64,000 nt of DNA from Saturnia japonica (lineage: Eukaryota > Arthropoda > Insecta > Lepidoptera > Saturniidae): positions 19,613,279 through 19,677,278 of the forward strand of contig CM065317.1 in NCBI GenBank assembly GCA_033032175.1, given 5' to 3'. Under the pieces are notes generated by a model that did not search any database, was not told where the DNA came from, and worked only from the letters and a program-made list of their open reading frames with translations. Every line of letters begins with the position of its first letter. The first letter of the stretch is position 1. Of this stretch, positions 21,318 to 34,175 are shown in pieces. The position numbers were made by a program, and so were the translations under genes.

Positions 21318-21811
21318 AGAGTATACTTAAAGGGTTCGATTATAAATGATCATTTTCGTCGATCTGTTTTCGGCATCGTTTTTTATATTTTGTTTTAATA
21401 AAACCTTATTAAATATCATTGGTTTAAGACAAAGGTTTTGCGTAAATTAAATTCATTACTATTTAAAGCTGTTTTTTTAGTATACACAGATAAAATATGT
21501 TCTAAAAGTAATAAAACCTAATTACGTAACACTCAGGTAATGTGTGAAGACGGGACAAGATTGTACGTAAAATTAAAATCTAGAAAGGGGACTTCTTAAA
21601 TCTTCATAGTTTCTAGTACACTGTTAGAACCTTTGCTACAAATTTTTAACATGCGTGTGTGTGTGTCAGCCTTGTGTATACTAGAAATTGTCTTACCACC
21701 AGGCCATGTTATGGTTTCATCTTGATGTTTCCTTCGCCAAAACCTAAAGTTAACTGGAGTATTGAATTCTACATTCTGTAACTTTGACTCTCGTAATACG
21801 CCAATTTTACA
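21318..21811. other. Intergenic
   Basis: A short GT run (21655-21667) is the only structure seen. Confidence 0.35.
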
Positions 21812-22075
21812 ACAGCCTCATTAGTCTAGTGGTCCTAAGCGCGACTGCTATGCTCGAGGTCCTGGGTTCGATTCCAGGTCGAGAAAAGTGTTATTGGGTT
21901 TTTCTATGAAATTCTCAGTAACAGCTCGGAGTTTGGTTTTGTGCTCGATTAATGACAATAGACTCGCCCCCTATTACATGGGACCTAAAAAACATACCCG
22001 GCGAACTGTGGGTGTACATTAGTACACCTCTGCTTAATCCTTCGGGGATACAGGTGTGATGGTATGTTATGAAAT
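21812..22075 (+). repeat. tRNA-derived SINE, copy 1
   Basis: A tRNA-like head with CTAGTGGTCCTAAGCGCGAC and a perfect B box GGTTCGATTCC at 21865-21875 is followed by about 200 bases closely matching 44999-45259, including CGGCGAACTGTGGGTGTACA. The head lacks a folded acceptor stem, so it is a SINE and not a tRNA gene. Confidence 0.75.
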
Positions 22076-22467
22076 AAAACTTACAATTCAGGGATACTAC
22101 AAATTTATCGGACGTTTTTTATACAACTAAAGTGGCAAACAAGCCTATGGACGCTGACACGTTATTAGCACTTTACCGAACTTGGACCCACTTTCCCAAA
22201 GGGCTCTCGAAACCCTACCGACTGAAGGATCACAATACAGGGTTCTGTGGCTGCGATCTTCTGTAAGATGTAAGGTGGTATTTCAACGGTCAGGCCCCAA
22301 GTAGAGAGAAATCTCCGATGAGATTTCTTCTATTGAGTATTTGGGTATTTGATTAATGTAATCATACTAAATCTGATAAAACCGACATAGAATTCAGGAA
22401 ACTATGTATATTTTTTCTGTCTGCATATAATTGTTCCCACGCGACCAAAGCTATTTAAATTAAAATC
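22076..22467. other. Intergenic
   Basis: No feature recognised. The stretch 22160-22290 is GC-richer than its surroundings but has no frame or repeat I can name. Confidence 0.3.
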
Positions 22468-22946
22468 ATGCAACAACAAGTCGTTTTAATGAAAGCTCTC
22501 TTCCTGTCTAAAGTAAAGGGGGCGCAAGACCCATCGAAATTCAACAGCCCGGAAATCCGCGCTCAAGTTTCAAACTGTCGCGGCTCGCGGCTACCCCCTA
22601 GCGTCGTGTTAACGAAACAAACACTAGTCCACCAGGTGTACTATCCCCATCTCTTTTCCACGTTGGACGTTATCGATGCGTCTCGCTCACGCGGCAATTA
22701 GACTAGCCAGGTGATATGCGGCTCAGATAGGTAGTGCGGCAGTCGCGAGTTGCAGTAGTTTCTCAGAGGTTAGCTCTCGGTCGCATTGAGCACTTAGTTG
22801 CGCTCGAGCCGCACGTCTTGCTACACGCCGTGTCGTGCCGTACAGCAGAAAGCCGTGGCAGGTGTTTGTGTGTCGTCATGTTGAAACAGTGAAACAGTTG
22901 TGTGCCAATAACTTCCTTCCTAATCGGATTACCGTCGAGTTTCACA
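22468..22946 (+). promoter_or_regulatory. GC-rich promoter and 5' UTR of the AKAP2/MISP-like gene
   Basis: CpG-rich sequence begins near 22510 and continues beyond 23200, in contrast to AT-rich DNA on both sides. It leads to an ATG in good insect context (TTCACAATGG) that is followed nine bases later by a consensus donor. The transcription start was not located; the call rests on composition and the downstream exon. Confidence 0.45.
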
Positions 22947-22955
22947 ATGGGCGAA
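22947..22955 (+). CDS. First coding exon (Met-Gly-Glu) of the AKAP2/MISP-like gene
   Basis: ATGGGCGAA is followed directly by GTGAGTACC, a near-perfect 5' splice site, leaving phase 0. The exon at 29902 begins in phase 0 after TTCTTTTCTACAG and is open from its first base, so the two join without disturbing the frame. Nothing else between them offers a better start. The intron would be 6946 bases. It is also possible that this is one of several alternative first exons. Joining is inference from splice signals and phase. Confidence 0.45.
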
Positions 22956-24239
22956 GTGAGTACCATTATAAAGGTCTAGTAAACGCAGTGGCGACTGACT
23001 AGGTTCTTAGGTCGTCGGCTCGAAGCACGGGACAACGCGCTGCGGCCGCGGGCGCCTTCGCTCTCGACCTCTGGATTAATTAGCGCTTTCGTACTCTCGA
23101 CAATGGTGGTGTGCGAGTTTTGGAATGTGTGCCGTGGTTAAAGACCGGTAGAAAGCTTTGTACGGGGCCCCGAGACGTACACGCGTCCGCCACATCACGG
23201 CATCGGTGAAACCAGATTACAGATGTACTGTTATACATATGATAACGCGAATGAGCCCGATACACTATCAACGATATTGTTCGATTTATTTTTACATTTC
23301 CATGTACCTATCGAACGTTCTTGCAATAACAAATGAGTGGCCATTGTCTTATCTGTGGGAATTAACACAGGCTACTTAATGATACCGAAAGGCTACAGCT
23401 ACAAGTACGTTGCTAGAACAATCCTTATTGTCGTACACTATAATTGTCCAACTACCGTCAATTTTATCCAAGCAAATAATTTTCTTACTCTTTGGTAAAT
23501 GAGCGAAATATTTTTATCTGTTTACTATGATGTAATATGCCATATTAAGTTCTAGGTAAACTTAAATACAGTATGTAAGTGGATCAGTGAAACTGTAAAT
23601 GGCTGTGTGTAGGTCAGCGTGCATTTCGCACAAACATGGTTCGATCTCAGACTGACCTCTTTCCAGCATATAAATACATATCGAAATGATGAAATATTCA
23701 TGCATGTGCTGACATTTTCATATTAATTTATATATTGGTACCTACTCACTTGCATATAAATAAGTATAAATAATTAAGATATTAATAGATTTAATTGTCC
23801 ATGTTTTGTTAGTTCTTTATTGTTACACTAAATTATATTTTGAGAGAAATTAATTCGTATTCATGTGGTTTCGAGTAGATTCTATTTACAAAGCATCCGA
23901 TATTGTAGTTAGCTATATTATAAATATAACATCTCAGTGCATAAAGTTATTAAAACGGGCGGTTTGTTATCCCATTTACACTTTTATTACAATAAAATAA
24001 TAGAAAGAAAACAAATATATTTGATGTTGAGAACACGGACATAATTAACACGACACATAAACAGATTACAATAATTATTATTTCTAATATAATTTATAAT
24101 ATGGCAACGTTGCTAAACAAATGCTCCATTCAATATCAAAAAGGACCTAATTTATTATAACTATGCTATAGCAAAATACTATAGCGCTGGTTTTCCGCCG
24201 GAACTACACTAAATTCTAAAGGGATTGGATTAAATCATG

Positions 24240-24540
24240 TATGAATGTTGCACTATACATTGCTGCAATAAGAAAAAGGGGGTATGTCGCGAAACAAAAG
24301 GAAAAACATTACAGAACTTGTTCACACCAAAAATTACATTACCTACGAAGCATCCCTAAGCTTATAGGCAGAGTGAATCCGATTCGTAAATATTTTGTAG
24401 AAGTACACGATGGAGTTTCTTACCGGTTCTTCTCGATGACTGGGATATTTTCCGACCCTGTAGTAGTGTTATAATATAACGTTCGTAGCCTATGGCCTTC
24501 TTAGGGCAAATTGAATAAAGATTTTTATTTTATTTTGATA
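24240..24540 (+). mobile_element. Retroposon 3' end
   Basis: The stretch GTTTCTTACCGGTTCTTCTC (24416-24435) followed by an A/T microsatellite tail (GATTTTTATTTTATTTTGAT, 24520-24539) is the pattern of a common lepidopteran LINE/SINE 3' terminus. A short open frame through it (from 24241) is incidental. Confidence 0.5.
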
Positions 24541-26814
24541 ATAAAGTCCCCACTTATTAGGATTCCACAGGATTAGTACACAACTGGATACATGGTGATA
24601 AACTCGTCACAGTGACTTGCTTTTAGTTTATCACTTTTCGGGACCAGCCAAGGTATACCACCCAGCTGCCGAGAGGCTTGCATGTCGCCACGAGAACGGC
24701 GACCGGCGATGGACTACCCAGTGACGACATATATTTGACATCACCCAGACATCATTGTGTGTAAAATTTATTTAAATATGTCACACATAGCGTCAAACTG
24801 AAGTCACATGTTAACTGGGTACTTGCCGATCACTCGGTGGTTGTTCCTGTTTGTCTTGTATAATTTTTTGATTGAATTTGGAATCCAGTATGCTTACCAT
24901 GCTTACTTAAAAGATAGTGACTTTACCTTACTCGACTGTGGCTATGTTTGCTTGAGTTTATGATACTATCGTCAGACTTCGTCGGGAAGAGGTATTTATC
25001 AGTAATCGATATCGAATAATTTGCACTGAACCCTCAATGTAGTATATACCTAGGTGTATACCTAGGTATAGGTCAGTATTGACCTTCACTCTTCTCAAAT
25101 AAGATCTAGGCTCTCTTTTTCTTTAGTCTTGTTAATCACATATATGAGTAGGTAATATATATGTTATGTTTTTCTTACTACACAAATGTTACCCTTGATG
25201 AGGATATCAGAGAGAACTCTGAAACATATTCATCCAAAGGTTGTCTGGAGGAGATTGCTGTCTGCATTAAGGCGCCCCTTTTAAACTTATCACCTAGATT
25301 TCTAATTATCTATGTATAAGGAAATTTACTTTTACAGTAATTTCAATGTTTACCATACTAAGTACAAAAAGACCGACACTACGTATAAAATACTTGGACG
25401 GAACAGATAAAGTCTTTGATTGTATCTACAAAAAACATGTCACGTTCAATGGTATTTGTTTTTCAGTTACAATGATATCACTACTGCCGCTGTAGATTAA
25501 AAATAAATTTAAAAATTAGATTTCTTACCAGATTAATAAGCATTTAATCATAACTATAAAAAAGAACGTGTACAATTGATAAAGTTTTAAACAATATTCT
25601 TGGAAATTTACTTACCTATCTGTAGATATAGATAGAAACGATAAGTGTGCCTTCGATAACGTTATAACGCGAAATTAATTTATTTTTACATGATAATATA
25701 AATGTTATACGTAGAGGAAAATAATTAAATAAGTTATTACTGGCTTTGTTAAAAATAATTTTCGAATAATAAATATGGAGACAATATTACACACGGCCAT
25801 TTAATTCAAAACTAAGGCCGAGTTGTTTGATCCGTGTGGTTAACTTGACCAATTGTTAGTTTTGTACCGAAACGTCAAGGTAAACAGTTGATATATAGAT
25901 AGAAATTTTTAATACCCAGATACAATTATGACCTTCACACAAATATCCGCGTGTCTCGACTCAATAGTAAAGATTAAACCAAGGTGCCACGGGGCCTGTC
26001 AAGTAGATTTTGTTAAATACTTAGCGAATTACTTAGTTACTGCGGCCGTACTTGACATCCCTTATTAGTTTAGGGTCTTGTTCCTAACTTCGACTGAGTC
26101 ACTTAACGCATGATGAGATTATGAACAAACGATAGCCTATTAATTAAAAAAATATGTGCACATCGCAATGAACCAATAAACGTTCTCATCTGTAATTGAA
26201 TTTAAATTTATTACCCGTGAATATATCGAATCATATAAAAACCTGTGGTCATTAATAAAATCGTGTTGCTTTGGAATTATATATTTTTATTATTACTGCT
26301 AAAAGTTATTACTTTGCAGTTACGAGTCTTTATAAGTATTTAAGAGTGTAGAAAATGTTCAAGACTCGACTGCAGAAGCACCATGCATCGCCACAGCCAT
26401 TTCTGAAGCAAAATATCAGTGAGCACACTCAAATACGTTTAAATCACGCAATGACAAAGAGGTGTTCTAACTCAGTCTTTAGGATTAGTAACTTAACTGT
26501 CCTTAGCTAGGACTGTGGCCCTTTTTGAAGTCACTTATACTATGTATCTGTATTGTTCAAACATCACCCATTAACTATTTGCCATAGCATAAAAAAAAAT
26601 TAGACATACAAGTATTTATTTTTATACATCTACACACAATGGTAGTACAAGAATATTTCTCAGACCTGGTTTCATCAAGTTTTCCTTCCCCGTCTGCCAA
26701 CAGTGTTGCCAATTTAATTAAATTAGTAAATGTATGCGAATTTCGAAAAACTAATTGGTCATGCCGGGGCTCATACCTGCGGATATTGAATTGCTATTCC
26801 GACGGTCTAAAGCT

Positions 26815-27905
26815 CTAGCAGGCTGGTTTCGTTAGAGGTAAAAATACCCGTAAGCAAATATTTATAGTTCGCCAGAGTATTGAGAGGGCGAGAGAGTTCA
26901 ACAAGGCTACTTATATTTATACTTTGTTGATTTCTCAACAAGTCGAATCCCTGTGCAAAACCATATCCAAAACAGGAACACTAAAACATCTTGTATACCT
27001 TCTAAGATGTTTATATGAGAAATAAATAGTTTCAGTGCACATAGATGATCAATTGTCAAATTAATTCCACCCCTGTGCCATAACCTTGGAAAACTGGAGA
27101 GATGGAGTTACAATTGGTGGTCATAAGATATCGATGATACCACGTTGTTTGCGACTAGTGCTTGTTAGATGGAACAACTTCTCAATATGGAGCCATAGGC
27201 CTTGACTTTGATTTAAAGATAAATTTTAATGAAACCAAGATGATGCTTATTGAACGTACCATCAACAACTCATCAGATATGGGCTCCATTTGCAAATTTT
27301 AAAGAAGTCTTGTCTTACATAATATATCTTGAAACTTAGATATCCAACACCGACGGCTTAGTAGATGAAGTAAAAAGACGTATGGCTATCGCTAGATCTG
27401 CGATGGACAAGATCGAAAAGATATGAAGGAACAGAAATATTAATAACGAACACTAGTGCTACCGATATTTTTGTACGCTGCAGATACGTAGACACTGCGA
27501 GAGGTTAAAAAAGGAAGATTGACGCTCTAGCGATGTGGTGCTGGAGGAGTATGCTTCGGTTATTATGGATCGAATTTCGCACCAATGTTTCCATGCTTGA
27601 GGAACTTTGCATGAAGCAGCATTCATCTCAAATAGTACAACTTCGCAAGCTTAAGTTCTTTAGGCATATTGTGTCGCGACGAAGCTACGGCTCTTTGAAG
27701 CGCTTGGTTTTACAGGGTAAAGTGGATGCGCACCCATGCGGTGGACTGATCATATTAAGTCTGCTCTAGGCAGTCCACTGCATGAGTGCTGTAGATTAAC
27801 GGCCGATTGAGATGGATTTAGAGATATGAGGCAAATGTCAACAGCCTCCGATTATATTTCACAACTACTACCACTTTGTCAAGAGTGAAGCAGTTAAGAA
27901 GAAGA
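26815..27905 (+). pseudogene. RTE-type LINE reverse transcriptase remnant
   Basis: Blocks in order: AGFVRGKNTRKQIFIVRQSI, then IERAREFNKATY, GTLKHLVYLLRCLYEK, a degraded catalytic region with DDTTLFATS near 27135, VDEVKRRMAIARSAMDKIEK-like sequence at 27365-27420, LPIFLYAADT, IDALAMWCWRSMLRL near 27525 and a C-terminal tail ending at AAGAAGAAGAAA (27896). This is the C-terminal half of an RTE LINE with internal deletions and several stops. It sits inside the putative intron in the same orientation as the host gene. Confidence 0.7.
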
Positions 27906-29901
27906 AAACTCTAAAATATCTAAACCACTCGATCACTACGATACATATACCTGTGTGTGGTTATATATTGCAAAATTGTTTTTTAATTTACTATATCGTA
28001 AAAAAATCCATCTATCTAGTAGTAACTTTTAAGAATCGTACAACCGAAGAACCGTTGCAGTCACTGTCATTAGATCGTATAAGCATTACAAATAGGCATC
28101 AAGATATAAGCTGTCTTGAAGCTATAAGTCGTTCTTCTCGTATATGTATTGTGGTTACGATTATGTTGCTTTCAATACAGTGTGATGCTTATTGAGAACA
28201 ACTAAATTGTAAATCAAACTTCCAAATCCAGTGGAGATTTCGTGTTACCAAAATATTTTTCTTTTGTAATTCTTTTTGTATCTCAACCTTCACAAAAAAC
28301 CAAGCTACAGTTCAGCCTAGTGATAGCTATCGTAAAACATTCCCAATTGCCTCTAACCGTTTGCAACTAACTATAAGACCAGCTTGTTGCTCGTATTATG
28401 TGTAGTATAAACTTTTAATAAGTTGCACGTAGGTCGGTATCTAATTACTGTTAGCATTCTCATTATGTATTCTATTGGTGTAGCTAGTAAATATGTTTGG
28501 AGCAGATATTCTGATCAAAATCTGATTGATGATTTTTCAAAGCGTAAAATTACACGTCCGTTCTCACTCGTATCGGTCGTATCATTTCACGGTCGTTTAC
28601 AATATTATACAAAGTACTATTAATTAATAGTAGCCTTAAATTTATAGATTCAATAAGAGTCAGCGATAACGTTCGCAACCCAAACAAGTTTCTCCATGAA
28701 TACGTAACATAAGAACCCGTACCTACCTACCTAAGGTCAAACGTATACCTACGTAACACTTAGTAATCGAACGACCGAGACACAAATCGATGCGGGCATT
28801 TCATAAAAAAATCACCTCACCAACCTTACATAGTAATGTGTACATATTGCACAAAGCATATTTTTACATTACAAGGATTTATGAACAGTTTTGTTCCAGA
28901 TATTTTTATGTAGGTATCTAGTATTCCTCTCCAGCTGTTCTTGATTATTGTATCGTGGGCCATACAGAGCGAGTATGTAAAATCTGTTCAGACTAAGGAT
29001 GATTATAATCACATTATTCATTACTTATATACCTTAATAAGGCGTTATCAAATATCAAATTTTACCATCAAATCAATAAATCGCCCCTTTCAGAAGTAAT
29101 CCAATAAACTTGTTGGAAGTTTTTAGTATGTAGTTATCTTGGATAGCATCTTCTAGTCATATTCACGAGATGAATCAATTTGCTTCACCTACGTTAAGAA
29201 TGTGCAAATGAAACTGTTTCTCTTTGCAATTATCGGTTATTAGTTCAATTATAACGTTACTCATTGGTTTTTTGTTCTTAGAATTAGCGTTACGTGGGAG
29301 GACTTAATCTGGTTTCAATTTGTTCAATTTGCTTTCACGATGCTATTTAATCTATTGGTATTCATCCTCGATGTTCTGTAAATGTCTTCATGTGTGGCTT
29401 TGTGATTTTGACTTTCACGGTAGATATGTAGGGTTATGGCTTTCAAAAAATTAACAAGTTGTGAATGAACCCTACTACCAATATGTTGAGACTGCATGGT
29501 AGATAATACCTTTGGTTTTGGGTTATGAATTATAGTAAATCCCAAGGGTACAAATACAATAGAAAATATGAGAAATAAATGATGCTATGCAAGAAAATGA
29601 AAAGGAATATCAGTAATAGGTAGTTATGTAATAATATCGAAAATAACATCAGTAGACAACGTTTTTAATCTAGAAATGTGCTCACTTAAATTTATCAACT
29701 TATTTTAAATTTACCGTTTAAAAATTTTGCTACCGACTAAGGAAGGAACCAATTAATGTAAATCGGTGAACTTCCCAAATTGCTTTAATTTTTTTCTATA
29801 ATTTCAATATCCTGTTTTGATGACATCGGATGTTCTACCGTTAAGTTTGTTTAATCTAAATACAAATTTTTATTAATTTCACAATTTATTCTTTTCTACA
29901 G

Positions 29902-30789
29902 TCGCTGCTAAGAGAAGATCCCCTGTCCAGGATCCAAAGAGAGATTATTGAAGTTACGGAGAGGGAGAGAGAGTTCAAAGAAGGACATTTCAGAATGAGT
30001 AGGTTAATGTCAGAGTCCACGATAGAGATGAACCATCAGAATGGCCATATGAATGGCGACGCAGAACCCAAACAGCAGAAGACACTAAACAGGGCGGTGT
30101 CGACTTCGCATCTGCTGGGAACCATCGCTCCGTCACCCCCGACGCCTCCGACACTCCTAAACACTAATGGTTACACGCGTCGTTTCGCGCCACAAACCGG
30201 GACCAAGGGAATTATGCAGCGGTTCATTGCCAGCAAGGGGAAATTAGCCGTTACTTCTCCTGTGACGCCTTCTCCTCAAACTGCTCTTTCGCCGCCCCTC
30301 ATATATCCCACCACACCAGTAATCGCACCCCTCATATCCCCATCGATCATCACGCGCACGCCTGAGGGTAAACCTGTCCGAAAAGGCTACGTCCCCGTCG
30401 AAGAGAAAATCCAAAAAGAACTGCAAGAGATGAAAGACAGAGAGCAAGAGTTGAAACGTATGAGAAAGAAGCAAAAGCCTTTCGACTTGGAACTGACCGA
30501 CGACGAAACGTATTCCGAATCCGAGGACGAGGAAATACCTCCGCCGGGAAAATTAAAAGCTACCAAGTCTATAGGTGAACTTTACGAAGCTTTGAACGAG
30601 GACTTACGCTCGCCCTCTCCGAGAAACAGTTCAGGGCACGACTCTCTGGGAAGTTTGAAGCCAGCTAAGTCTTTGGCTGAGCTTTGCACTCTCGCGCCCG
30701 GGGAAGAATTCCTCGCCCCGAGTTCCACTCGGCTCATAGCGCAATGGGAATCGATAATACAACAGAAGCAAGAAGCGGGTGCCGCTTAA
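29902..30789 (+). CDS. Main coding exon of an AKAP2/MISP-like protein
   Basis: The frame is open from the acceptor (CTACAG ending at 29901) to TAA at 30787-30789, 295 residues; with the three residues of exon 1 the product is 298. It opens SLLREDPLSRIQREIIEVTE, an IQREIxxxxERE helix like the conserved C-terminal block of AKAP2/MISP/phostensin proteins. A Ser/Pro/Thr-rich disordered region follows, then a charged coiled coil (PVEEKIQKELQEMKDREQEL), an acidic patch (ELTDDETYSESEDEE), two ATKSIGELYEAL/PAKSLAELCTL repeats and the C-terminus STRLIAQWESIIQQKQEAG. Related proteins bind actin or PKA regulatory subunits; any such role here is inference. The internal ATG at 29995 would be the start if no upstream exon were used, but it would cut the conserved helix. 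Confidence 0.8.
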   Translation, partial: SLLREDPLSRIQREIIEVTEREREFKEGHFRMSRLMSESTIEMNHQNGHMNGDAEPKQQKTLNRAVSTSHLLGTIAPSPPTPPTLLNTNGYTRRFAPQTGTKGIMQRFIASKGKLAVTSPVTPSPQTALSPPLIYPTTPVIAPLISPSIITRTPEGKPVRKGYVPVEEKIQKELQEMKDREQELKRMRKKQKPFDLELTDDETYSESEDEEIPPPGKLKATKSIGELYEALNEDLRSPSPRNSSGHDSLGSLKPAKSLAELCTLAPGEEFLAPSSTRLIAQWESIIQQKQEAGAA

Positions 30790-33390
30790 GACAATAAAAA
30801 ATTGTGGCAAATAAATGGTTCAAATGTGTGAGAAATAATAACTAGGCGTCGTTCGAAAGATATCGCGTAAACAACATGTATGAAGTGTCAACAGTTACGG
30901 TACTGTACCGCGGGATATGCATGCAGTTGTGGTTTCAGCTGAGTGCTCGTTTCGCTCTCTCTGTGTTTTGCATCTAAAGCGCTTTACCGTAATGCTAGCG
31001 CATCAACACGCGTACGTCACCGGTCACAACACAATACGCTAGCTGCATGTCGTCCATTTAGTGTGTTTTCGATTGATTTCTTTACGTGTAACAATTAATT
31101 TTCTCCCCCACGCAAACAATGCAAATGATGGTTATCTGTAACGGCAGTTGTTTCGCGCATACGTGCTGTTGGAAAGCAGCCGATACGCTACTCCCGATTG
31201 TGAGTACAATTTCTTCCTATTGTTTCATATTGGAGATGACTAAAAACTGTGTATTGTTATTGTTGCACCGGCACCGCTTTCCAGAAGCCATCGTAATGCA
31301 CGATACTGCACGGGTCGCAAATCGCAGAGCTAATAATATGTCGTGCGAGCAAACTTACAACTTCATTATTGTATTACTTAATTGTGAGAAAATGGATTGT
31401 AAAAACTATTTAATGAAACCTTGAAATCAGGTCTCAGTATTGTTTAGTTGTAGAACGGCTCAGCGGTCCCCAGCTGCGTTGTACCTCTACTCTACCTATA
31501 CTCGAGTCGTTTTGAATTTCCGGCTTCCGGTTACCCGGTAACTTAATAACATTGGCAGGGTCAATGCACAGGTCGATGGCAGACTTTTATTTTCATTATA
31601 TCAAAGTAATTAAAATAAAATTACGAATTAACATATGAACTTTTCGTATCCTTATCTTATTTCTTTTTATAATAAGTAGTTAAATAGGAGAGAAAAGATA
31701 CATTATGGTACTTATGACCTAAACATTAAATGATAACGAAAATCGAGTGTTTTTATTACTTTTCTTAATTATACTTTCTTATAAACATTACATTATGATT
31801 TCTTAGTACAATTGACGCGCTACATTGTAATTGTTATTAATCACAAAGTTATAGACATCTTTTTATATAGCCATTATATTATGTTTAGATAAATTTTGAA
31901 TCAACAAAAACGTTTTAAAAATGTTAGGTCTACTGCTAAAACATTGTTCAGTCGAAGCTGGACTTCGAAATATATTTATTGTACTTATAACCATACACGT
32001 AGTTCAATGGAAGCTGTTTACATGAAAATGAAACTATATTATATTATTATAAATATATAATTTTAACTGGTTAATACTTTAGAAAATGTTATTTATCACT
32101 TAGTGAGTATTTATAAACGAATTCAAATCGAATAAAACTAAAATATGAAATTTTCTTTAGACGTGTCAAACAAATTGTGCCTTAAATAAAATGTTAACAC
32201 GATGAACCGACTGTAATTGATAAACATTTCATATAAACAATGATTATTATTTACTTTGAATTTACATTATTATGTGACCAAAACAATATAGTTGTCATCA
32301 TAGGTTTAATTGCACCGCAGTCCTTTTCAAAAGAATTCGTGAATATTTATTTCTTGATTGAATATTTGTCGGTAGGTATCCTAAAATAAAATGAACTGCA
32401 ATGTTCCAATATTCAGGAATGCATAGCAATATTTTAACATCTAAGATTGTGAGAAAGTCGTGATGCTTTTGAAAGCTATAAACATGTTATTAAAATCATG
32501 ATATATATTTGTGGTTTAAAATGGCTAACATACACCTGCAAAATGGATCGTTTGCAATGTAAAAAGTTCAGTATAGTGTATAATCTATTTAAGATTTAGA
32601 ATTCTTTGAATGCTGTTTCTTTTATGATAATATTTAATTATTAAGAATTCGTTTCCTTAAAAGTCGGACTGTATATTTGTATAAATTATTTATTAACACG
32701 AATTGTGTCTTTAAGCATAATAATGAAGTAGTCAATTTAATTTTATAATAAACTATATAGTTGATAATTACTGAGATTGATGTAGTTAATAATTGTTGCA
32801 ATATTTTTAAGTGTATAATATTAAATTGTTCCCATTGTACCGTGCCAGGCGGCTCTAGGCAACACTTATTTTGTATAAACAAATCTAGAATTTTCTAGAA
32901 ATCCTGTAACGTGCTGTAAACACGGTATAAAACTTATGGTATGTTTTTATACAATAAAATAAAACTTTCAACAAAGTTGTGATATGAAATTGCCTTAAGA
33001 TATTTATAAAATAGATGGTTTTTAAATGGTTATATGATAATAAATGAATTTATTTATGAATAAATGAAATCAGTCGTGTACCGTACTGGTGGAGTTTTAA
33101 AAAATGAAACAATATAAATAATGTACCTACATTAGAGATTTAATATACGTTTGATTAAGAAGTTTTCGCAATAAAATGTTTGTCAAAATATTTTCTCTCG
33201 TATTTCATTTTTTTCCTATGAGGATGATGTGCTTTTGGTGTAAAAAGATATCAGGAAATATTATGTAGGTTGCATGTTCTCCAGTGCCGTTGGCTAGAAA
33301 CTGTGGTACCTTGATTAATAGGTACCTTGATTACTACTATTTTTGTTTATAACAATTATAGCCATATTGTATGGCACCATATTATATAAA
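30790..33390. other. 3' flank and intergenic DNA
   Basis: The first 700 bases remain fairly GC-rich and could be 3' UTR. The remainder is AT-rich without credible frames. Confidence 0.35.
30793..30815 (+). terminator. Polyadenylation signals
   Basis: AATAAA at 30793-30798 and again at 30810-30815 directly follow the stop. Longer 3' UTRs are possible, since further hexamers occur downstream. Confidence 0.4.
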
Positions 33391-33745
33391 CTAGCGGTCG
33401 CCCAATGATCGAAATTCGAACAGCGACTTTTTAATCATACACTATTTTCTGTTTGACATTTGCAGTATGAACCTAAACAATTAATATTATATCACTTTCT
33501 GTCTCTATTTATTGAGTGACAATGTCAATATTTTGGGGGGTCTAAGTTCAATGGTACTGGTCGGGTTAGGATTCGCAGTATTAATTAATTTAATGTAATA
33601 TATTAGTAACAGATACTATAAATAAATTTTAGCTTTCTGCACTCCTTCTCCATATAAACTTTACCCATGCCAAATCTCACAGACCTCCGTGCACGCAATA
33701 CACTTAAAAAGGTGTCCGAACTCACGTATTACTTATATAAATATT
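33391..33745 (+). repeat. Short interspersed element 'CTAGCGGTCG', full-length copy 1
   Basis: Starts CTAGCGGTCGCCCAATGATC and ends near CACGTATTACTTATATAA. Three other copies occur at 60004-60166 (internally deleted), 61062-61424 (minus) and 63091-63571 (minus). Shared landmarks are CTGTTTGACATTTGCAGTA, the GTGACAATGTCAATATTTTG block and TCCGTGCACGCAATACACTT. No coding capacity. Confidence 0.7.
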
Positions 33746-34029
33746 TGCAGGTAAGAAAATTACCAACAGTATGACATACATTTATAAACTGATGTCCCGT
33801 AAAGACGTTAAGATGTGAAAAATAAAATATTCTATTAGCTTTATTTCTTGTATCAAGTATTCTGTTGCACCTTATCAAGAGAAGAAAGCGAATATTGCAG
33901 TTATTGTTTGTACCTTAAAGTCGAGTTAACATTTATCAGTAGTCATTACTTAACACAGGGTTATCTGGCCTTTCATTTTCGACTGACGGTACTCAAATAA
34001 ATAAATATAAAAAAATCCATGACGGGACG

Positions 34030-34057
34030 CCCGCGCCGCGCCGCGCCGCGCCGCGCC
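34030..34057. repeat. (CCGCG)5 microsatellite inside a dispersed repeat
   Basis: Five tandem CCGCG units lie within a segment whose reverse complement matches 45289-45335 (CACATCTGCCAGGCGCGGGC). The 45-kb copy has no expansion. Confidence 0.6.
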
Positions 34058-34175
34058 TGGCAGATGTGAAACATCGAAATTATTTTGTATAACTTACAAA
34101 AGGAATCAGATATGGCATAATGAAAAAATAAAGCATTACTGTTTATTACATAAATATTCATTTTCATTTTAATAT

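Larger units (their letters stand above)
22956..29901 (+). other. Large putative intron rich in decayed repeats
   Basis: GC-rich for its first 250 bases, then AT-rich. It contains a retroposon 3' end (24240-24540), an RTE LINE relic (26815-27905) and a small palindromic duplication of ATACCTAGGT at 25047-25068. Short frames elsewhere lack coding character. Confidence 0.4.

Noticed and set aside
21812..21880. Possible tRNA gene with a perfect B box
   Set aside because: No paired acceptor or anticodon stem, and the downstream 200 bases recur at 44999, so it is a SINE head.
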